From Variovorax sp. J22G73 (GTDB lineage: Bacteria; Pseudomonadota; Gammaproteobacteria; Burkholderiales; Burkholderiaceae_C): a stretch of 64,000 nucleotides of DNA. The DNA is taken from assembly GCF_030317035.1 (NCBI RefSeq), contig NZ_JASZYK010000010.1:186001-250000 (forward strand), read 5' to 3'. Both the position numbers and the translations under genes were made by a program. Below the pieces are notes generated by a model. The model searched no databases. It was not told the DNA's origin and saw nothing but the letters and a program-made list of their open reading frames with translations. Shown piece by piece: positions 16,245 through 24,628 of the stretch (positions within the stretch are counted from its first letter, which is position 1; each line of letters begins with the position of its first letter).

Positions 16245-17009
16245 ATGAGCGACATCCTCGTCCACACCGAAGCCGGTGTGATGACCCTCACTTTCAACCG
16301 CGTCGACAAGAAGAACTCGATCACCAGCGGCATGTACGCCGAACTGGCCGATGCGCTGGCCACGGCCGAGGCCGACGCGGCCGTGCGCTGCGTGCTGATC
16401 CAGGGCGACCCGACCATCTTCAGCGCCGGCAACGACATCGGCGACTTCCTGAACGCCCCGCCGTCGACGCAGGATTCGCCGGTGTTCCGCTTCCTGCGCG
16501 GCATCGCGACGTTTCCCAAGCCCATCGTCGCCTCGGTGTGCGGCCCGGCCGTGGGCATCGGCACCACCTTGCTGTTCCATTGCGACCTGGTCTACGCGGG
16601 CGACAACGCCGCGTTCTCCATGCCTTTCGTGAACCTGGGCCTGTGCCCCGAAGCGGCCTCCAGCCTGCTGGTGCCGCAGATGCTGGGCTACCACCGCGCG
16701 GCCGAGGCGCTGCTGCTGGGCGAACCCTTCATGGCCGAGGCCGCGCTCGAAGTGGGCCTGGTCAACCGCGTGGTGCCCCCCACCGAAGCCAACGCCATCG
16801 CCCAGACGCAGGCACGCAAGCTCGCGGCCAAGCCGCTGAGCGCGCTGGTCGAGACCAAGCGCCTGCTCAAGAAGGCGCAGATGCCCGCCGTGCTGGAACG
16901 CATGGGCGAAGAGGGCGCCAGCTTCGGCCGCATGCTGCGCGAACCCGCGGCGCGCGAGGCCTTCGGCGCCTTCATGGAAAAGCGCAAGCCCGACTTTTCG
17001 AAGCTCTGA
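16245..17009 (+). CDS. Enoyl-CoA hydratase/isomerase family protein, delta3-delta2-enoyl-CoA isomerase-like
   Basis: This 254-residue crotonase-fold protein has the oxyanion segments SAGNDIGDF and GPAVGIGTTLL. In the catalytic region the first hydratase Glu is missing (SMPFVNLG) while the second is kept in CPEAASS. That pattern matches ECI2/PECI-type delta3,delta2-enoyl-CoA isomerases (PF..LG..PEGCSS) rather than hydratases. The enzyme would move double bonds so that unsaturated acyl-CoAs can enter beta-oxidation. It ends the TetR-linked operon; the ATG is preceded by AAGGA. Confidence 0.88.
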   Translation: MSDILVHTEAGVMTLTFNRVDKKNSITSGMYAELADALATAEADAAVRCVLIQGDPTIFSAGNDIGDFLNAPPSTQDSPVFRFLRGIATFPKPIVASVCGPAVGIGTTLLFHCDLVYAGDNAAFSMPFVNLGLCPEAASSLLVPQMLGYHRAAEALLLGEPFMAEAALEVGLVNRVVPPTEANAIAQTQARKLAAKPLSALVETKRLLKKAQMPAVLERMGEEGASFGRMLREPAAREAFGAFMEKRKPDFSKL

Positions 17010-17060
17010 GCTCGCGCCGGCCTACAGGCGGGCGATGCCCGGGCGCTTAAACTCCCCGGC

Positions 17061-18392
17061 GTGCCAGCCTCAGAGATACAAACGCCCGAAACGACCGGCC
17101 TGCGGGCAGATGGTGCTACTGAAAAAGTAGCAGGCCAGCCGACGCGCCGGCGCACTTTGGGGTTGCTGGCGGCGGTTGCGGGCACCGCGGCGGCTGCCAC
17201 CGTTCCCACCTTCGCCCTGGCGCGCGTGCGGCCGTTGCGCATCGGCGTCATCGGCTCGTGGACCGGCCCCTATGCCGGCGGCGGCCGGCAGTTCGATGCC
17301 GGCATGGCCGTCTGGCTGGCGGCGCACAACCAGCACATTGCCGGGCGGCCGGTCGAGCTGCTGCGGCGCGACGTGCCCGGCAGCGCCCCCGAGCAGGCGC
17401 GCCGCCATGCCCAGGAACTGGTCGATACCGAGCGCGTCGACCTGCTCGCAGGCCTCGACTTCAGCTCCAATGCCTACGCCGTGGGCACCGTCGCCACGCA
17501 GGCGCGCATTCCGCTGGTGGTGATGAACGCGGCATCGTCAGGCATCACGGCGCGTTGCCCGTTCGCGGTGCGGCTGTCGTTCACCATCGGCCAGGTCACG
17601 CTGCCCCTGGCGCGCTGGGCGCTGCAGCAGGGGCTGCGCGACGTGTGCACGGTGGTGGCCGACTACGCCTCGGGCGTGGACGCCGAAAGCGCCTTCGTCT
17701 CGGGCATCACCGCGGGCGGCGGGCGGGTCGGCGCGATGCTGCGCGTGCCGCTGGCCACGCTCGACTACTCGGCCTACATGCTGCGGTTGCGCGAGCTGAA
17801 GCCGCAGGCGGTGTTCTTCTTCCTGCCCTCGGGGCAGATGCCGGCGAGCTTCCTGAAGTTCTGGCGCGACCGCGGCATGGCCGACACCGGCATCCGCCTG
17901 CTGGCGACCGGCGACGCCACCGACGACAACTACCTGGAAAACATGGGCGAGCTGGCCGAGGGGCTGGTGACCAGCCATCACTATTCGTTCGCGCACGAAT
18001 CGCCGGCCAACCGGCGGTTCACGGCCGCGTTCGAGGCGGAATACGGCAGCCACCTGCGCCCGGCGTACTTCGCCGTGGCGGCGCACGACGCGATGGCGGC
18101 CATCGATGCGGCGATGAGTTCGCCGGCCATGCGCGGAAATGCGGGTGTGAATGCAGGTGTGAATGCGGGCGGCAATGCAGGCCTGGGCGCCAGCGGCACG
18201 ACGGGCGGCGAGCGCCTGGTCGACGCCTTCCGCGGCCTGCGGCTGGACAGCCCGCGCGGTCCGCTCGAGGTCGACGCCCACACCCGCGACATCGTGCAGA
18301 ACGTGTACATCCGCCGCGTGGAGCGGCGCGACGGGCGCTGGGTCAACCGGGAGTTCGAGCGCTTCGAGCGGGTGCGCGACCCCGGCGTTTGA
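17061..18392 (+). CDS. Branched-chain amino acid-type ABC transporter substrate-binding protein
   Basis: This 443-residue type I periplasmic binding protein (IGVIGSWTGPYAGGGRQFDAGM... LDYSAYMLRLRELKPQAVFF) has a leader containing TRRRTLGLLAAVAGTAAAA, which looks like a twin-arginine signal preceded by an unusually long N-region. The only reasonable start is the GTG at 17061, and no strong ribosome-binding site is visible. No permease or ATPase genes are adjacent, so it is an orphan binding protein or serves a transporter elsewhere. The C-terminal third holds a short tandem repeat (Asn-Ala-Gly-Val units). Confidence 0.85.
   Translation: MPASEIQTPETTGLRADGATEKVAGQPTRRRTLGLLAAVAGTAAAATVPTFALARVRPLRIGVIGSWTGPYAGGGRQFDAGMAVWLAAHNQHIAGRPVELLRRDVPGSAPEQARRHAQELVDTERVDLLAGLDFSSNAYAVGTVATQARIPLVVMNAASSGITARCPFAVRLSFTIGQVTLPLARWALQQGLRDVCTVVADYASGVDAESAFVSGITAGGGRVGAMLRVPLATLDYSAYMLRLRELKPQAVFFFLPSGQMPASFLKFWRDRGMADTGIRLLATGDATDDNYLENMGELAEGLVTSHHYSFAHESPANRRFTAAFEAEYGSHLRPAYFAVAAHDAMAAIDAAMSSPAMRGNAGVNAGVNAGGNAGLGASGTTGGERLVDAFRGLRLDSPRGPLEVDAHTRDIVQNVYIRRVERRDGRWVNREFERFERVRDPGV
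18138..18182 (+). repeat. In-frame 12-bp tandem repeat in the binding-protein gene
   Basis: Successive 12-bp units of the form AATGCGGGTGTG encode Asn-Ala-Gly-Val, Asn-Ala-Gly-Val, Asn-Ala-Gly-Gly, Asn-Ala-Gly (residues 360-374). The copy number could vary by slippage without frameshift. Confidence 0.8.
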
Positions 18393-18407
18393 GGGGCCGG
18401 GGAGGGC

Positions 18408-18836
18408 TTATTCGGCCGGCTTGTCGATGGGGCGCGGGCGGCCGTTGTCGTCGATGGCCACGTAGGTGAAGGTGGCTTGCGTTACCTTGATGTACTCGCC
18501 CTGCGCCCGGAAGCGCTCGGCAAACACCTCGACCGTGACCGTGACCGACGTGCGCCCGATGCGCACCAGCTTCGAATAGAAGGAAAGAATGTCGCCCAGG
18601 CGCACCGGCTGCTTGAAGATGAACTCGTTCACCGCCACCGTGGCCATGCGGCCCTTGGCGTAGCGCGCCGGGATCACCGAGCCGGCCAGGTCGCACTGCG
18701 CCATGACCCAGCCGCCGAAGATGTCGCCGTTGGCGTTGCAGTCGGCCGGCATCGGGATGACCTTGAGCACCAGCTCCATGTCGGCGGGCAGGCTCTTGAG
18801 GGTGGCGGCAGCGGCAGCGCTGGAAGTATCTGACAT
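18408..18836 (-). CDS. Acyl-CoA thioesterase, YciA-like hotdog family
   Basis: This 142-residue single-hotdog protein has the YciA/BFIT-type segment CNANGDIFGGWVMAQCD (catalytic Asp region) followed by AVNEFIFKQPVRLGD. These cytoplasmic enzymes hydrolyse a broad range of acyl-CoAs. The start is set at the ATG at 18836, giving MSDTSS; a GTG/ATG extension of 10 residues is possible but adds hydrophobic residues not typical of the family. It is divergent from the ABC exporter gene with only 41 bp between starts, so the promoters overlap. Confidence 0.92.
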   Translation of the reverse strand: MSDTSSAAAAATLKSLPADMELVLKVIPMPADCNANGDIFGGWVMAQCDLAGSVIPARYAKGRMATVAVNEFIFKQPVRLGDILSFYSKLVRIGRTSVTVTVEVFAERFRAQGEYIKVTQATFTYVAIDDNGRPRPIDKPAE

Positions 18837-18877
18837 GGGCACAATCTGGAACAAACAAGCAACCACGATTGTCCTCC

Positions 18878-20743
18878 ATGCGCCGCAGCGGCGAAGCCCT
18901 CCCCCCCGCGTCTTCTTCCTCCACGTCCCCCTCCCACCCTGTCTCCGGCCATCCGCCCGAGCGCAGCGACCGGTCCGACTGGGCCACGCTGCGCCGGCTG
19001 TTTCCCTACCTCTGGCAATACAAGTGGCGGGTGGCGGCCGCGCTGGCGTTCATGGTGGGCGCCAAGGTGGCCAACGTGGGCGTGCCGGTGCTGCTGAAGA
19101 ACCTGGTCGACACGATGACGCCCAAGGCCGGTGCCCCCGACCTGGCCCAGGCGCTGCTCATCGTGCCCATCGGGCTGCTGCTGGCCTACGGGCTGCTGCG
19201 CTTCTCGACCTCGCTCTTCGGTGAGCTGCGCGAGCTGATCTTCGCCAAGGCCACCGAGGGCACGGCGCGCCAGATTGCGCTGGAGGTGTTCCAGCACCTG
19301 CACTCGCTGAGCCTGCGCTTCCACCTGGAGCGCCAGACCGGCGGCATGACGCGCGACATCGAGCGCGGCACGCGCGGCGTGCACTCGCTGATCTCGATGT
19401 CGCTCTACAGCATCGTGCCCACCATCATCGAGCTGGTGCTGGTGCTGACCATCCTGGGCGTGAAGTTCGACTCGCTGTTCGTCTGGATCACCGGGGCGGC
19501 GCTGGTGCTGTACATCGGCTTCACGGTCACCGTGACCGAGTGGCGCACGCAATTCCGCAAGACCATGAACGAGCTCGACTCGGTGGCGCAGAGCCGCGCG
19601 GTCGATTCGCTCATCAACTACGAGACGGTCAAGTACTTCAACAACGAGGAGTTCGAGGCCAGGCGCTACGACGCCAGCCTGGACCGCTACCGCAAGGCCG
19701 CCATCAAGAGCCAGCGCACGCTGAGCATGCTCAACACCGGCCAGCAGGCGCTGATTGCCGTGAGCCTGGTGCTGATGCTGTGGCGCGCCACCTCGGGCGT
19801 GGTCGAAGGGCGCATGACGCTGGGCGACCTGGTGATGGTCAACGCCTTCATGATCCAGCTCTACATTCCGCTGAACTTCCTGGGCGTGATCTACCGCGAG
19901 ATCAAGCAGAGCCTGACCGACCTGGACAAGATGTTCGTGCTGATGGAAAAAGACCGCGAGGTGCGCGACGCGCCCGGGGCGCAGCCGCTGGCCGGGGTGG
20001 ACTCCACCATCCGCTTCGAGGACGTGAGCTTCGCCTACGAGCCCGCCCGCCCCATCCTTAAGCACCTGAGCTTCGAGATCCCGGCCGGCAAGACCGTGGC
20101 CGTGGTCGGCCCCTCGGGCTCGGGCAAGTCGACGCTCGCGCGGCTGCTGTACCGCTTCTACGACGTGCAGCAGGGCCGCATCACCATCGGCGACGAAGAC
20201 ATCCGCGAGGTCACGCAGGCCAGCGTGCGCCGCGCCATCGGCATCGTGCCGCAGGACACGGTGCTGTTCAACGACACGGTCGAATACAACATTGCCTACG
20301 GCCGCCCCGGCGCCACGCGCGAGCAGGTGGAAAACGCCGCGCGCGCCGCGCGCATCCACGATTTCATCGCGGCCACGCCGGGCGGCTACGAGACCACGGT
20401 GGGCGAGCGCGGGCTGAAGCTCTCGGGCGGCGAGAAGCAGCGCGTGGCCATCGCGCGCACGCTGTTGAAGAACCCGCCCATCGTGATCTTCGACGAGGCC
20501 ACCTCGGCGCTCGACTCGGCGAATGAACGCGCCATCCAGTCGGAGCTGAAGAGCGCCGCGCAGGACAAGACCACGCTGGTCATCGCGCACCGGCTGTCGA
20601 CGGTGGTCGACGCGCACGAAATTCTGGTGCTCGAGGCCGGCGTGATCGTCGAGCGCGGCACGCATGCCGAGCTGCTGGCCAGGCGGGGCCGCTACGCGCA
20701 GATGTGGGCTTTGCAGAAGAGCGAAGCGGCGCCCTTGCTCTAG
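18878..20743 (+). CDS. Atm1/HMT-type ABC exporter (fused permease-ATPase)
   Basis: This 621-residue half-transporter has six predicted membrane helices in the first 330 residues and a C-terminal ABC ATPase with Walker A GPSGSGKST, signature LSGGEKQ and Walker B IVIFDEATSALD. The sequence style (IVPTIIELVLV, NYETVKYFNNE) is that of the ABCB7/Atm1/HMT group. Relatives export glutathione-linked or metal-linked compounds across the inner membrane and act as homodimers. The ATG at 18878 is preferred over an upstream TTG. The N-terminal 45 residues are Ser/Pro-rich and probably disordered. Confidence 0.92.
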   Translation: MRRSGEALPPASSSSTSPSHPVSGHPPERSDRSDWATLRRLFPYLWQYKWRVAAALAFMVGAKVANVGVPVLLKNLVDTMTPKAGAPDLAQALLIVPIGLLLAYGLLRFSTSLFGELRELIFAKATEGTARQIALEVFQHLHSLSLRFHLERQTGGMTRDIERGTRGVHSLISMSLYSIVPTIIELVLVLTILGVKFDSLFVWITGAALVLYIGFTVTVTEWRTQFRKTMNELDSVAQSRAVDSLINYETVKYFNNEEFEARRYDASLDRYRKAAIKSQRTLSMLNTGQQALIAVSLVLMLWRATSGVVEGRMTLGDLVMVNAFMIQLYIPLNFLGVIYREIKQSLTDLDKMFVLMEKDREVRDAPGAQPLAGVDSTIRFEDVSFAYEPARPILKHLSFEIPAGKTVAVVGPSGSGKSTLARLLYRFYDVQQGRITIGDEDIREVTQASVRRAIGIVPQDTVLFNDTVEYNIAYGRPGATREQVENAARAARIHDFIAATPGGYETTVGERGLKLSGGEKQRVAIARTLLKNPPIVIFDEATSALDSANERAIQSELKSAAQDKTTLVIAHRLSTVVDAHEILVLEAGVIVERGTHAELLARRGRYAQMWALQKSEAAPLL

Positions 20744-20794
20744 CGCGATCATTCATTTCCATTTCTTTTTTCCATCGATTCCAGGAGTTCCCAC

Positions 20795-21733
20795 GTGTCG
20801 ACCAAGATTCCCCTGCTGGTGCTCAACGGCCTTTCGAGCGCCCACCAGGCCCAGATTGCCGAGGTCTATGACGCGACCTTCGCCTTCGGCGCGGCCGAGC
20901 GCGCCGCCGCCGTGGCCGAGCACGGCAAGAAGTTTCGCGCGGTGCTGACCATCGGCGTGATCGGCATCACGCCCGAAGAAATCGCGGCCATGCCGGCGCT
21001 GGAGCTCATCTGCTGCCTGGGCGCGGGCTACGAAGGCGTGCCGCTCGAGGTCACGCGCGCGCGCGGCATCGCGACGGCCAACGGCGCGGGCACCAACGAC
21101 GACTGCGTGGCCGACCATGCCTTCGGCCTGCTGATCGGCATCGTGCGCGACTTCCGCAAGCTCGACCGGCTGTGCCGCGAAGGCGTGTGGCGCGACGCCA
21201 TCGAGCAGCCGGCGAACGTGTCGGGCAAGAAGCTGGGCATCCTGGGGCTGGGCACCATCGGCCAGAAGATCGCCAAGCGGGCGGCGGCCTTCGACATGGA
21301 GGTCGGCTATCACAACCGCAAGCCGCGCGAGGGCGCCACGCAGCGCTACTTCGGCGACCTGAAGTCGCTGGCCGCGTGGGCCGACTTCCTGGTGCTGGTG
21401 GCGCCGGGTGGGCCGGCCACGAAGCACATGGTGAACGCCGAAGTGCTCGACGCGCTGGGCCCGCGCGGCTACCTGGTGAGCATCGGCCGCGGCAGCGTGG
21501 TCGACACCGAGGCGCTGGGCGCGGCACTGCGCGAAAACCGCATCGCGGGCGCGGGCGTCGACGTGTACGAGAGCGAGCCGAAGCGGCCGGAACCGCTGGT
21601 CGGGCTGGACAACGTGCTGCTGACGCCGCACGTGGCCGGCTGGTCGCCCGAGGCGACGCAGCGCTCGGTGGACCATTTCATGGCGAACGCCGAAGGGCAC
21701 TTCGCAGGGCGCGGCGTCGTCACGCCGGTCTGA
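20795..21733 (+). CDS. D-isomer-specific 2-hydroxyacid dehydrogenase
   Basis: This 312-residue enzyme of the hydroxypyruvate/glyoxylate reductase type has the NAD(P)-binding motif GLGTIG and the catalytic triad Arg (SIGRGS), Glu (YESEP) and His (TPHVAGWS). It reduces 2-ketoacids to D-2-hydroxyacids or the reverse. It starts with GTG at 20795, with AGGAG 8 bp upstream. It lies 51 bp behind the ABC exporter and may be co-transcribed. REP-like palindromes follow the stop directly. Confidence 0.92.
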   Translation: MSTKIPLLVLNGLSSAHQAQIAEVYDATFAFGAAERAAAVAEHGKKFRAVLTIGVIGITPEEIAAMPALELICCLGAGYEGVPLEVTRARGIATANGAGTNDDCVADHAFGLLIGIVRDFRKLDRLCREGVWRDAIEQPANVSGKKLGILGLGTIGQKIAKRAAAFDMEVGYHNRKPREGATQRYFGDLKSLAAWADFLVLVAPGGPATKHMVNAEVLDALGPRGYLVSIGRGSVVDTEALGAALRENRIAGAGVDVYESEPKRPEPLVGLDNVLLTPHVAGWSPEATQRSVDHFMANAEGHFAGRGVVTPV

Positions 21734-21740
21734 TGTCTTG

Positions 21741-21910
21741 CTCCTTCCCCCGGTGGGGGAAGGCTGGGATAGGGGCGAGGCAGGGCGCCCGATGGGTACG
21801 CCGCTTGCCCCCACCCCGGCCCTCCCCCAAAGGGGGAGGGAGTAAGTCACTGGCCCCGCATGCGCCTTGCTCCTTCCCCCTCTGGGGGAAGGCTGGGATG
21901 GGGGCAGGCA
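21741..21910. repeat. Cluster of three REP-like palindromes in alternating orientation
   Basis: Three copies of the family at 12154 lie here. Stems are at 21743-21763 (CCTTCCCCC GGT GGGGGAAGG), at 21820-21840 inverted (CCCTCCCCC AAA GGGGGAGGG) and at 21872-21892 (CCTTCCCCC TCT GGGGGAAGG), each with the GGGATGGGGGCAGG-type tail. In the middle copy a T-to-C change in one arm is matched by A-to-G in the other, so pairing is preserved. The cluster lies between convergent genes (dehydrogenase and amidase), a common place for REP elements, and may end both transcripts. Confidence 0.88.
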
Positions 21911-21925
21911 GGGCGCCTGATGGAG

Positions 21926-23380
21926 TCAACCCAATACCGAAGGGCGGTGCGCCGCCCACCCGCAGGCCTGGTCATACGCATGCCCCAGCCGCAGCACATC
22001 CAGGTCCGCGTGAATCGGCCCCGCCAGCTGCAACCCCATCGGCAGCCCGCCTTCGCCGAACCCGGCGCGCACGTTCAGCGTCGGCAACCCGGCCAGCGTG
22101 AACGGCGTCACGATCTCCATCCAGCGGTGGTAGGTATCGCTCTTCACGCCGTTCACCTCGGACGGCCAGTGCAGCTCGGCGTCGAAGGGGAACACCTGCG
22201 CGGTCGGCGCCACCACGAAGTCGAAGCGCTCGAACAGCTTGACGAACGCGCGGTACACGTTCGAGCGGTACAGCGAGGCCTGGTACAGCGAGGCCGCGTC
22301 CAGGTGCCGGCTCTGCTCGATTTCCCATTGCGCCTCGGGCTTGAGCTGCGCGAACAGCTTGGCATCGCTCAGGTACGCGCCCAGCTTGCCGCCCACCAGC
22401 AGTTGCCGCAGCCGCAGCCACGCGCTCCAGTTGTGCTCGCGCGGCACGTCGAGCGTGCAGGGCTCGACCTCGCAGCCGATGGCGCGGAAGGTGTCGAGCG
22501 CCTTTTCGCCCAGCTCGCGGATGCCGGGCGCCAGCGGCAGGTCGGGCCAGATGCTGCCGAGCCAGCCGATGCGCAGGCCCTTGCCGTCGCCGTCCAGCTG
22601 CAGCGTGTCGGGCGACGAGGACGGGTGGATGGCATGCGGCGACGACAGCGGCACGCGCGCGTCGAAGCCCGACTGCACCGCCAGCAGCCGCGCCGTGTCT
22701 TCCACCGTGCGCGCCATCGGGCCTTCGCTGCCCAGTTGCTGGAAGAACAGCTCCTGCTCCGGGTCGCCGGGCACTCGCCCGCGCGACGGCCGCATGCCGA
22801 TCACGTTGTTGAAGGCCGCCGGGTTGCGCAGCGAGCCCATCATGTCGCTGCCGTCCGCCACCGGCAGCATGCCCAGGGCCAGCGCCACTGCCGCGCCGCC
22901 GCTGCTGCCACCCGCGCTGCGATCGGGCGCATAGGCGTTGCGCGTGATGCCGAACACCGGGTTGTAGGTGTGCGAACCCAGCCCGAACTCGGGCGTGTTG
23001 GTCTTGCCGATGACCACCGCGCCGGCCGCGCGGGCGCGCGCCACGTGCAGGCTGTCGGTGCGCGCGGGCGAGCGCGGCGACAGCGGCGAGCCCATCGAGG
23101 TCGGCAGGCCGGCGGCGTGGCTCAGGTCTTTCACGGCCAGCGGAAAGCCGTGCATCCAGCCGCGCCGCTCGCCGCGCGCCAGTTCGGCGTCGCGCGCGTC
23201 GGCCTCGGCCAGCGATTGCGCCGGGTCGCGCAGCGAGACGATGGCGTTGAAGCGCGGGTTCAGCGCCTCGATGCGCGCCAGGGACGCTTGCATCACCTCG
23301 CGGCAGGACACGTCGCGCGAGGCGATGCGGCGGGAAAGTTCGGTGGCGCTGAGGGCGAGCAGGTCGTCGGCTGAAGGCAT
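21926..23380 (-). CDS. Amidase signature family enzyme
   Basis: This 484-residue amidase has the Ser-cisSer-Lys triad: Lys in AVKDLS, the glycine-serine loop SAGGSSGGAAVALALG, and the second Ser in DGSDMMGSLRNPA. These enzymes hydrolyse amides (for example indoleacetamide, short aliphatic or aryl amides, or Glu-tRNA amides); the substrate is not evident. The ATG at 23380 gives MPSADDLLAL; a much longer frame upstream is not conserved and overlaps the LysR gene. It is divergent from the LysR gene at 23454 with 73 bp between them. Confidence 0.93.
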   Translation of the reverse strand: MPSADDLLALSATELSRRIASRDVSCREVMQASLARIEALNPRFNAIVSLRDPAQSLAEADARDAELARGERRGWMHGFPLAVKDLSHAAGLPTSMGSPLSPRSPARTDSLHVARARAAGAVVIGKTNTPEFGLGSHTYNPVFGITRNAYAPDRSAGGSSGGAAVALALGMLPVADGSDMMGSLRNPAAFNNVIGMRPSRGRVPGDPEQELFFQQLGSEGPMARTVEDTARLLAVQSGFDARVPLSSPHAIHPSSSPDTLQLDGDGKGLRIGWLGSIWPDLPLAPGIRELGEKALDTFRAIGCEVEPCTLDVPREHNWSAWLRLRQLLVGGKLGAYLSDAKLFAQLKPEAQWEIEQSRHLDAASLYQASLYRSNVYRAFVKLFERFDFVVAPTAQVFPFDAELHWPSEVNGVKSDTYHRWMEIVTPFTLAGLPTLNVRAGFGEGGLPMGLQLAGPIHADLDVLRLGHAYDQACGWAAHRPSVLG

Positions 23381-23453
23381 GGCGCAGGCGTGAAAAAGAG
23401 GGGAGGAAGGTGGGGGCGCCCAGTATGGCGCGCCGCTCGCATAATCGTCGCCC

Positions 23454-24449
23454 ATGGAAACAAAGTGGCTAGAAGACTTCATCAGCCTTGCGGAGACCCG
23501 CAGCTTCAGCCGCTCGGCCCAGCTCAGGCACGTGACCCAGCCGGCGTTCTCCCGTCGCATCCAGGCGCTCGAAGGCTGGGCCGGCACCGACCTGGTGGAC
23601 CGCAGCTCGTACCCCACGCGGCTCACCCCCGCGGGCCAGACGCTCTACAGCCAGGCCATCGAGATGCTGCAGTCGCTGCAGAGCACGCGCGCCATGCTGC
23701 GCGGCCATTCGGCGGCCGGGCAGGACGTGATCGAGATCGCGGTGCCGCACACGCTGGCCTTCACCTTCTTCCCCTCGTGGGTCACCAGCCTGCGCGAGCA
23801 TTTCGGGCCGATCAAGAGCCGGCTCATCGCGCTGAACGTGCACGACGCGGTGCTGCGGCTGGTCGAAGGCAGCTGCGACCTGCTCATTGCGTACCACCAC
23901 CCGTCGCAGCCGCTGCAGCTGGACGCCAACAAGTACGAGATGGTGAGCCTGGGCGAGGAAACCGTGGCCCCCTGGGTCAAGGCCGACGCCGAGGGCGCGC
24001 CGCGCTACCGGCTGCCGGGCCGCCCGGGCCAGCCGCTGCCCTACCTGGGCTATGCGCCGGGCGCCTACCTGGGCCGGGTGGTCGACCAGTTGCTGAAAGA
24101 GTCGGGCACCGCCATTCACCTGGACCGCGTCTACGAGACCGACATGGCCGAAGGCCTGAAGGTGATGGCGCTCGAAGGCCATGGCATCGCCTTCCTGCCG
24201 CAGAGCGCGGTGCGCAACGAAATCAAGGCGCGCAAGCTGGTGAGTGCGCTGCCCCCGGAAATCGACAGCCTGGAGGCGACGATGGAAATCCGCGCCTACC
24301 GCGAGCGGCCGACGGCGGCGCCCCCGGCCAAGACAGGCACCGGCACCGGCCGCGCCGCCAAGACCGCCGCGCCCGACACCGCCCTGCAGCCCAAGCGCAC
24401 GGCCGACGCGCTGTGGTCGTACCTGGTGGGCACGCAGCCGGCGGGCTGA
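23454..24449 (+). CDS. LysR family transcriptional regulator, HypT-like
   Basis: This 331-residue LysR protein has an N-terminal HTH METKWLEDFISLAETRSFS... followed by RRIQALEGWAGTDLVDRSSYPT, a pattern like the HypT (YjiE) group. After the effector domain there is a low-complexity Ala/Thr/Lys-rich tail (about residues 283-315) before a conserved-looking end (ALWSYLVG). It stands between the divergent amidase gene and aspA, so it could regulate either or both. Confidence 0.9.
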   Translation: METKWLEDFISLAETRSFSRSAQLRHVTQPAFSRRIQALEGWAGTDLVDRSSYPTRLTPAGQTLYSQAIEMLQSLQSTRAMLRGHSAAGQDVIEIAVPHTLAFTFFPSWVTSLREHFGPIKSRLIALNVHDAVLRLVEGSCDLLIAYHHPSQPLQLDANKYEMVSLGEETVAPWVKADAEGAPRYRLPGRPGQPLPYLGYAPGAYLGRVVDQLLKESGTAIHLDRVYETDMAEGLKVMALEGHGIAFLPQSAVRNEIKARKLVSALPPEIDSLEATMEIRAYRERPTAAPPAKTGTGTGRAAKTAAPDTALQPKRTADALWSYLVGTQPAG

Positions 24450-24457
24450 TGACCATC

Positions 24458-24486
24458 TTGAATTTGTGCACTGCACAATCTATAAA
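24458..24486 (+). promoter_or_regulatory. Sigma70-type promoter of aspA
   Basis: TTGAAT (24458-24463), a 17-bp spacer and TATAAA (24481-24486) make a near-consensus promoter in a locally AT-rich stretch. The expected transcription start is about 24493, which leaves a leader of roughly 135 nt before aspA. Confidence 0.75.
24464..24478. promoter_or_regulatory. Perfect palindromic operator in the aspA promoter spacer
   Basis: TTGTGCA-C-TGCACAA is a perfect 7-bp inverted repeat around one base that occupies almost the entire spacer between -35 and -10. A protein bound there would block RNA polymerase. The binding factor is not known; TGCA-containing palindromes are bound by PhaR-type and other regulators. 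Confidence 0.65.
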
Positions 24487-24585
24487 TGCCGCGCATGAGC
24501 CTCCCCGCATACGGCATTGGCGCCCCGGGCCGGGCGCTACTACAGTCGCGGCTGCTTTTTAGCCGCTGTCACAAGCACACTCCCG

Positions 24586-24612
24586 GCACGCGTCCCACGC
24601 GTGCTTTTTTTT
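24586..24612 (+). terminator. Intrinsic terminator in the aspA leader (possible attenuator)
   Basis: A perfect 8-bp GC-rich stem (GCACGCGT / ACGCGTGC, loop CCC) is followed by eight T residues, ending 16 bp before the aspA ATG. A second hairpin (GCGGCT / AGCCGC, 24548-24566) lies just upstream. Because the promoter is further upstream, transcription into aspA must pass this terminator, as in attenuation. A 39-codon frame (24495-24614) spans both hairpins and stops just before the aspA ribosome-binding site GAGGA. Confidence 0.72.
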
Positions 24613-24628
24613 AAGCCGAGGAACCTGT

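Noticed and set aside
21741..21910. CRISPR array
   Set aside because: Only three copies in alternating orientation, with unequal gaps and internal palindromes, and no cas genes. They fit REP-like elements.
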